A stretch of DNA of 11,103 nt, taken from contig NAOQ01000018.1 of assembly GCA_002751075.1 (NCBI GenBank), forward strand, positions 252,452 to 263,554, in the 5' to 3' direction. Position numbers and translations under genes: made by a program. A model generated the notes under the pieces. The model made no database searches, was not told the origin of the DNA, and worked only from the letters and a program-made list of their open reading frames with translations. Positions 6,821 through 11,103 of this stretch are shown here, piece by piece (positions within the stretch are counted from its first letter, which is position 1; each line of letters opens with the position of its first letter). Origin of the DNA: Ichthyophonus hoferi (lineage: Eukaryota > Opisthokonta > Ichthyosporea > Ichthyophonida > Ichthyophonidae).

Positions 6821-9800
6821 GTAAGTATACCCTTTCCTCTTTCTTTTCTTATTTATTCTTCTATTTTATTCTCATTTGGTTACCTTCTAATTTCTATATT
6901 ATTACCTAAAAGATACATTTAATTCAAGCCCTTAAGGTGCTATATATTCCTTGCTTACATTTTTCAGTTGTTAATGTATGGATGGAAAAAAGGCAGTAGT
7001 TTGTTCGATATAGTTTTTGCAATACCCTTCTGTCAATGGACTCAAGTTATCTGTTAAAAACACGCGACTTGTTTCCTATTAACTTGGAGGTTTAATGTTT
7101 GTCATGCGAGCTACACTTTTAGTTTTTAACATCCAATTCTCCTTCATCTGTGCCTATTCTCACTTCCAGCCCGATCTATAATCCTTTCTGTCTCCCACAA
7201 ACGATTTAACTTCCAGTTCTTATTTTTACCGCGTTACACATTTCTTGTTATAGTATATTGGAAAAGGGTAGTTGGCGACATTATTAACCTCATTTAAATA
7301 TAAATATAACCCACACTATATTATTACAGACATATAGGTCAAGACAGTATTCGTATCGAGCCACTCTACAATGATGGCAGACGCGTACCTAAAATGGCCG
7401 AATTGGACAGGAAAAATTATGGTATCAGAGCTGTAGGTATGTAGAATTATATGATGGGATGTGGGCTTTGACATTATGAAGTTTCTATATACACATGTAA
7501 TTATACCTATACTAGTTGACCTTGGTGGTCTGTAGACAATGCTTGGTTATTTGTTTAAAACTACTGTAGCTAACTGAAGATTAGAAGTATGGGTATGGGT
7601 ATGTGTCCTTTGTATATGTGGTACACTAGCTGCACAAGATAGTGGACTGTACTATATTTATATACACACATTTACATATATATATATATCTTTATAGTAT
7701 TTTACTACCTTGAACGAGGATGATATTTAAATACTTTGACCAATCCAATCAATGTTCTCTTCCATGCAAGGCTCTTCACTAACTGTAAAAAAGTGTGATC
7801 CCCAGAGGCCGCTCTACTGTGCCATAGTCCTGTTATGGTAGTACACGGTATAGTAGGAATCATTCACCTATTAGGCGGTAAGGATTATTGTGCATGTATC
7901 TATTATTATTGTATATATATGTTAAGACTAATTGGACCTATTGGTGTGTAATGTGTTATTAGCACACTTATTTGTATTATACATATAGATATATATAGCA
8001 TATACACAATTAAATGCTAAAACTATGCAGACAAGATGAATTGCAGTATTTTAATTGGTTATTCTCTTGCTGTAATTAGTTTATTAAAATAGTGTGCTAT
8101 ACCATTTCTCTCTTTTATTTCTAGGAAGAGGTGGTTTTATATATTTTAAAAATGAATACGGATATAAGAGTTTAAGTATGCAATTAAATATATATAAACA
8201 AACATAGATCCATATCTATACATAAGGCTATATTGAAGATTGTTATATTTGAATGATATAGCATGTTGTATATATATACTTACACGCTGTACATGGATTG
8301 CATATAAGACTCCACACACGCTAACCTATGCACCATATAGGTCCATATCTCATTGTAATTACCGAGAGAAAGAGAGTGGCTGTAATTTCAGACCATGAAA
8401 TATGGCAGCTAATAGATGTGGACTTTATTCCTTTCTCTAGTTCTCTTAATTTGACACAAGAGCAGGTATGACGGTGTATCCTCATTAGTATATACTTCTC
8501 AGATTATTATTTACGCATACATACATATATACATAATATATATATACATATATAAAGATAAATCCAACCAATATTATTGGTTTGATGTTACTTGCGTTGC
8601 TGGCCTCAGAATTACGTTACTATCGTAAATCCAGTTTTCTTTTTATTGGCTAATAGATCTGCTACTCAGGATTGCTATTAATTTTTTTAACCTATACATA
8701 TATTGTAATATGAGGCCTTATATGTTACCTTTCATTATTATATATTTTTATCTATATATAGAAGTAGTCATTAGTTACTGCTCTTCTATTGGAGTCCATT
8801 TATATATTCATTTAACCTCAGATCTACAAATATTTTATCGCTACTACTATTTTATTATATTCATTATTATTACTATTATTACTACTATCATCATATTTTA
8901 ATTTGCGTTACTTTGTAATTATTCTTACAACGACTATTAACAGTAAACGACTATTAACAGTACTATACTGGTATTTTCCACCAATTGACTCGATTTCCGA
9001 CTCCTTACAAAACAACCAAATTAAACCCACACACCCCCACATACCTACCATACACACATGTATATATATGGCAGAAAGAAGATGAGGAGAAGTATATCAG
9101 TATGTTAACCACTCTACTTACCTCGGGCGCCTTCTACTTTGCCTATAGCTACAACCTAACCCACTCTGCTCAGGTAAGCCAAAGTGTCCTGCTTTTTGGG
9201 TCCTTGCTGGGAAAATGACGTCATGCATAGGGAACAGATTGGTGTTTGTCCTAGTTATATTATCTCATTGGATTTTAAATTATAGTTTCAGATTATGTAT
9301 ATGGAATGTATTGGTAGGATGCTTATTTATATGATTGTGAGATTTTAAAATTAAATTAATAGTATATAAAAGAGGCTCACTCCTATCATCTTATTATATT
9401 TTCTATTTTAATTTATAATGTATGTTTTGCATTGGTGTACCTGATACTAATCATATTCTACGTTTATTCTTGTTTTCTAATATAATATAACCGATATGTA
9501 TGCAACACTAGCCTCTTGTTATATCAAAACATAACCTATAATTGTATAAATGTATTAATAATTTATCATTTCATCTATCTCTTCTTCCTCAGGAAGGTAT
9601 ATATCACAGATACTGGCCTTGCATTATCCCATGGCTTCAAATATATAACCATAGTTATTTTCCTTAATTGTTTAACCATACAACTTACCCTTATAAATTC
9701 ATAACGAATTTATGTATTTGTTTGTCTTTTATGATTGAATAAATCACACTATACACTGTCTTTTTGTAATAGGCTGATTGCCTTTTATACGCTCTGTGAT

Positions 9801-11103
9801 ACCTGGTGTTTGGATTGGTTTATTGATTTTATAATATTCTCATTTAATACACTTTACAATTATACATACCATCAATTGTATATTTAACGAACTCCCTAAA
9901 ATAAAAAATGCTAACAATATCGTATGATTGGATATACAGAGAATAGCCGCATTTCCACCAGCCCATGAAAAAAAGTCATTATGGGAAAAGGTAAATTTTA
10001 TGCGGGAATATTTATAGGGCTACTTTAGATTTAATAACATTTCCAATCATAAATGATATCATATATATTTGTTTGTTTACATGTATGTATTTAGGTATAA
10101 ACAAACAATTTTAAATTGTATAAGTTTATTTTAACACTCTAATTACGCATCAGCGCTATTTTAAAGTACATTTCCTACTTCACTAATGATTACATTTCCA
10201 TGCTAAGTCGAGATAGATTTATTTGTACACAAATATATACAATAAGTATATATAAACTCGCACGAAAAATTACTTTCAGATAAATATACACAATCAAATA
10301 AACATTTGGTTTATCCGTATCATCATCATCATATTTTTGTTTATTTTTTAATTGTTTATTTGACACATGCTATTATTATTATTTTTATTATTATTATGAT
10401 TGATGATGTGGCTCTTTATAATACTACTACTAGTAGTACTATCCGACTTAACATTAATATTAATTACAGTATTACTACTAATATTAGCTATAATGATGAT
10501 AGCTATGCTATAACGTACTCTACGCGTCTTTGTAGACCTGTATTGTAATACCACCCACTAAACGTTGTATCCGCCCTGTTTGACGTAGTAAAACATAATC
10601 TTTTGTTTGGCTAAGCAAAAGTTACCACAAATAACATCTGCGGTTAATTGGGTCATTTCTTCTGTGAATGTTTTCTGATCAGTTGGGCTTCTGCAATTGT
10701 AGTTTTAAACCAGCACCACACAATCTATATCATCAAATAGAATGTGGATTTGTTTTTTATACATGTTTTCTGGTGTTATACTGATGGTAGAGGGTGGGTG
10801 TACAATGCAACAGGCAGACAAGAGATTGATGTGGAATTATGCTCTCTGCCGTGAGTTCATCCGAGCAGGCCATGTATGGTTTTAATTGTTTTTTAAATTT
10901 TTTTTCTCTCAATGCTGCTGTTTTAAGGGTTATACTTTAAGTTTTAAATAGTGGGTTTAAATTGTTTTTCTTATTTTATTTTATTTTTTAAAAAGCAATG
11001 CTTTTTAAAAGTTCAAACATAACACTTCAAATTTTAGATTTTGGTTTTTAATTTTTGAACTTTATTTGGATTTTAAATGATAGTATGATAGTATGATATG
11101 ATA
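6795..11103 (+). CDS. SACM1L: SAC1 phosphoinositide phosphatase, 5' part (7 exons seen, 3' end off window)
   Basis: Exons are 6795-6820, 7330-7436, 7806-7877, 8341-8465, 9075-9173, 9940-9990 and 10814-10873 (180 codons; the last coding base seen is 10873). Known: SAC1 is an ER/Golgi membrane enzyme that removes phosphate from PI4P and other monophosphorylated phosphoinositides. Seen against human SAC1: HGIVGIIHLLGGPYLIVIT (57-75) matches FGILGTIHLVAGNYLIVIT, FYFAYSYNLTHSAQ matches FYFSTTYDLTHTLQ, and ADKRLMWN (161-168) matches ADQRFVWN. Length and order agree with the first 180 or so of about 587 residues. The Cys-X5-Arg catalytic motif and C-terminal membrane anchors would lie to the right of the window. 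The ATG is preceded by an in-frame TAG at 6768-6770. Every junction keeps phase. Confidence 0.94.
6821..7329 (+). other. SAC1 intron 1
   Basis: 509 bases, GTAAGT...ATTACAG, in the 5' part of the gene just after a 26-base first exon. No further feature recognised. Confidence 0.85.
7330..7436 (+). CDS. SACM1L: SAC1 exon 2
   Basis: Acceptor ATTACAG, donor GTATGT, entering in phase 2 and leaving in phase 1. It encodes LHIGQDSIRIEPL and the stretch ending YGIRAV, matching the LHITPEKFYVEA region of human SAC1. Confidence 0.92.
7437..7805 (+). other. SAC1 intron 2
   Basis: 369 bases, GTATGT...CCCCAG, the shortest intron here. It holds a short GTATGG repeat near 7587-7604 and a TA tract at 7676-7689. 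Confidence 0.85.
7676..7689. repeat. short TA dinucleotide tract
   Basis: 14 bases in SAC1 intron 2; a broken CATA/TATA stretch also lies at about 8515-8553 in intron 4. Confidence 0.85.
7806..7877 (+). CDS. SACM1L: SAC1 exon 3
   Basis: Acceptor ATCCCCAG, donor GTAAGG, phase 1 at both ends. It encodes AALLCHSPVMVVHGIVGIIH and LLG, the strand before the conserved PYLIVIT of the Sac domain. Confidence 0.92.
7878..8340 (+). other. SAC1 intron 3
   Basis: 463 bases, GTAAGG...CATATAG. Phase 1. It contains the 51-base cassette-exon candidate at 8125-8175, listed separately. Confidence 0.85.
8125..8175 (+). CDS. candidate SAC1 cassette exon (alternative, unproven)
   Basis: A strong pyrimidine-rich acceptor (ATTTCTCTCTTTTATTTCTAG) precedes 51 bases with no stop in the SAC1 frame, followed by a GTATGC donor, the same hexamer used by mS26 exon 2. 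Both ends are phase 1, so inclusion would add 17 residues (GRGGFIYFKNEYGYKSL, then Ser) between HLLG and PYLIV. Skipping it gives the conserved HLLGGPYLIV join. It may be a real alternative exon or a chance open stretch. Confidence 0.3.
   Translation, partial: EEVVLYILKMNTDIRV
8341..8465 (+). CDS. SACM1L: SAC1 exon 4
   Basis: Acceptor CCATATAG, donor GTATGA. Two bases complete Gly, then PYLIVITERKRVAV and a stretch through LNLTQEQ, matching NYLIVITKK and LHLTDIQ of human SAC1. Ends in phase 0. Confidence 0.94.
8841..8895. repeat. ATT/ACT trinucleotide-rich stretch
   Basis: Imperfect trinucleotide repeat of ATT, ACT and ATC units in SAC1 intron 4. Confidence 0.85.
8929..8962. repeat. 17-base exact tandem duplication
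   Basis: AACGACTATTAACAGTA occurs twice in a row with no mismatch (8929-8945 and 8946-8962), so the duplication is recent. Confidence 0.95.
9075..9173 (+). CDS. SACM1L: SAC1 exon 5
   Basis: 33 codons in phase 0, acceptor ATGGCAG, donor GTAAGC. It carries the signature GAFYFAYSYNLTHSAQ of SAC-family proteins and is clearly richer in GC than the flanking introns. Confidence 0.95.
9174..9939 (+). other. SAC1 intron 5
   Basis: 766 bases, GTAAGC...GATACAG. It contains an unused-looking strong acceptor at 9592 (see findings). Confidence 0.83.
9940..9990 (+). CDS. SACM1L: SAC1 exon 6
   Basis: 17 codons in phase 0 (RIAAFPPAHEKKSLWEK), acceptor GATATACAG, donor GTAAAT. It fills the gap between the LTHSAQ and ADKR blocks at the length expected from human SAC1. 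It is short and less conserved, so it rests on splice sites and phase. Confidence 0.82.
9991..10813 (+). other. SAC1 intron 6
   Basis: 823 bases, GTAAAT...GCAACAG. It holds a trinucleotide-repeat block (10319-10445). No extra exon recognised. Confidence 0.83.
10319..10445. repeat. trinucleotide-repeat block (CAT, ATT, ACT)
   Basis: Runs of CAT, then ATT, then ACT units in SAC1 intron 6, ending in the 14-base palindrome TACTACTAGTAGTA. It creates open frames on both strands that are only repeat translation. Confidence 0.85.
10814..10873 (+). CDS. SACM1L: SAC1 exon 7
   Basis: 20 codons in phase 0 (ADKRLMWNYALCREFIRAGH), acceptor GCAACAG, donor GTATGG. It matches ADQRFVWNGHLLREL of human SAC1. 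This is the last coding sequence in the window. Confidence 0.9.
10874..11103 (+). other. SAC1 intron 7 (partial)
   Basis: Starts at GTATGG and runs off the window. It is strongly T-rich with many TTTAAA-like words, two inverted repeats (10986-11063) and a short GATAGTAT repeat at the very end. Confidence 0.7.
10986..11010. repeat. perfect 12-base inverted repeat (hairpin)
   Basis: Arms TTTTAAAAAGCA (10986-10997) and TGCTTTTTAAAA (10999-11010) are separated by a single base. Confidence 0.9.

Larger units (their letters stand above)
8466..9074 (+). other. SAC1 intron 4
   Basis: 609 bases, GTATGA...ATGGCAG. It holds an ATT/ACT trinucleotide-rich stretch (8841-8895) and a 17-base exact tandem duplication (8929-8962). 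Three overlapping open frames here are intronic and unsupported. Confidence 0.85.

Noticed and set aside
8710-9074. Overlapping plus-strand open frames upstream of SAC1 exon 5
   Set aside because: Their sequence is trinucleotide repeat and low-complexity intron; only the part from 9075 matches SAC1.
10306-10554. Open frames on both strands in SAC1 intron 6
   Set aside because: Both are translations of the same CAT/ATT/ACT repeats (runs of His, Ile, Asn, Ser).

Overview
This is an AT-rich, intron-rich nuclear window from a eukaryote. It carries three protein-coding genes, each rebuilt by joining short exons at GT-AG introns so that the reading frame is kept and the joined protein matches a known family. 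The introns run from about 370 to 950 bases and are much more AT-rich than the exons. A nurim-like protein, a mitochondrial small-subunit protein best matched to animal-type mS26, and a SAC1 phosphatase together point to an opisthokont, most likely an animal or close relative. I cannot name the species. Family matches were made by eye from memory, without a search.

Layout. Bases 1-3137 (+): a nurim-like multi-span nuclear-envelope/ER membrane protein in four exons, with the first exon boundary uncertain and the reading frame open to the left edge. Bases 3138-3922: a tail-to-tail intergenic gap with polyadenylation-type hexamers. Bases 3923-6164 (-): a probable mS26 gene in four exons (236 residues) with an arginine-rich mitochondrial presequence, a long charged helix and a tryptophan-containing C-terminal exon. 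Bases 6165-6794: a head-to-head intergenic region with four CCAAT boxes, probably a shared divergent promoter. Bases 6795 to the right edge (+): the 5' part of a SAC1 phosphoinositide phosphatase gene, seven exons coding for 180 residues of the N-terminal Sac domain. The catalytic exons lie beyond the window.

The three genes do not form a pathway. SAC1 and nurim both concern the ER/nuclear-envelope membrane system, while mS26 belongs to the mitochondrial ribosome. The points most worth a second look are a phase-matched 51-base cassette-exon candidate in SAC1 intron 3, a spliced versus retained-intron choice at the mS26 C-terminus, a 12-base sequence ending in ATG that is identical at the nurim and mS26 starts, and the CCAAT-rich divergent promoter. 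I saw no tRNA, rRNA, CRISPR array, retroelement or recognisable DNA transposon.
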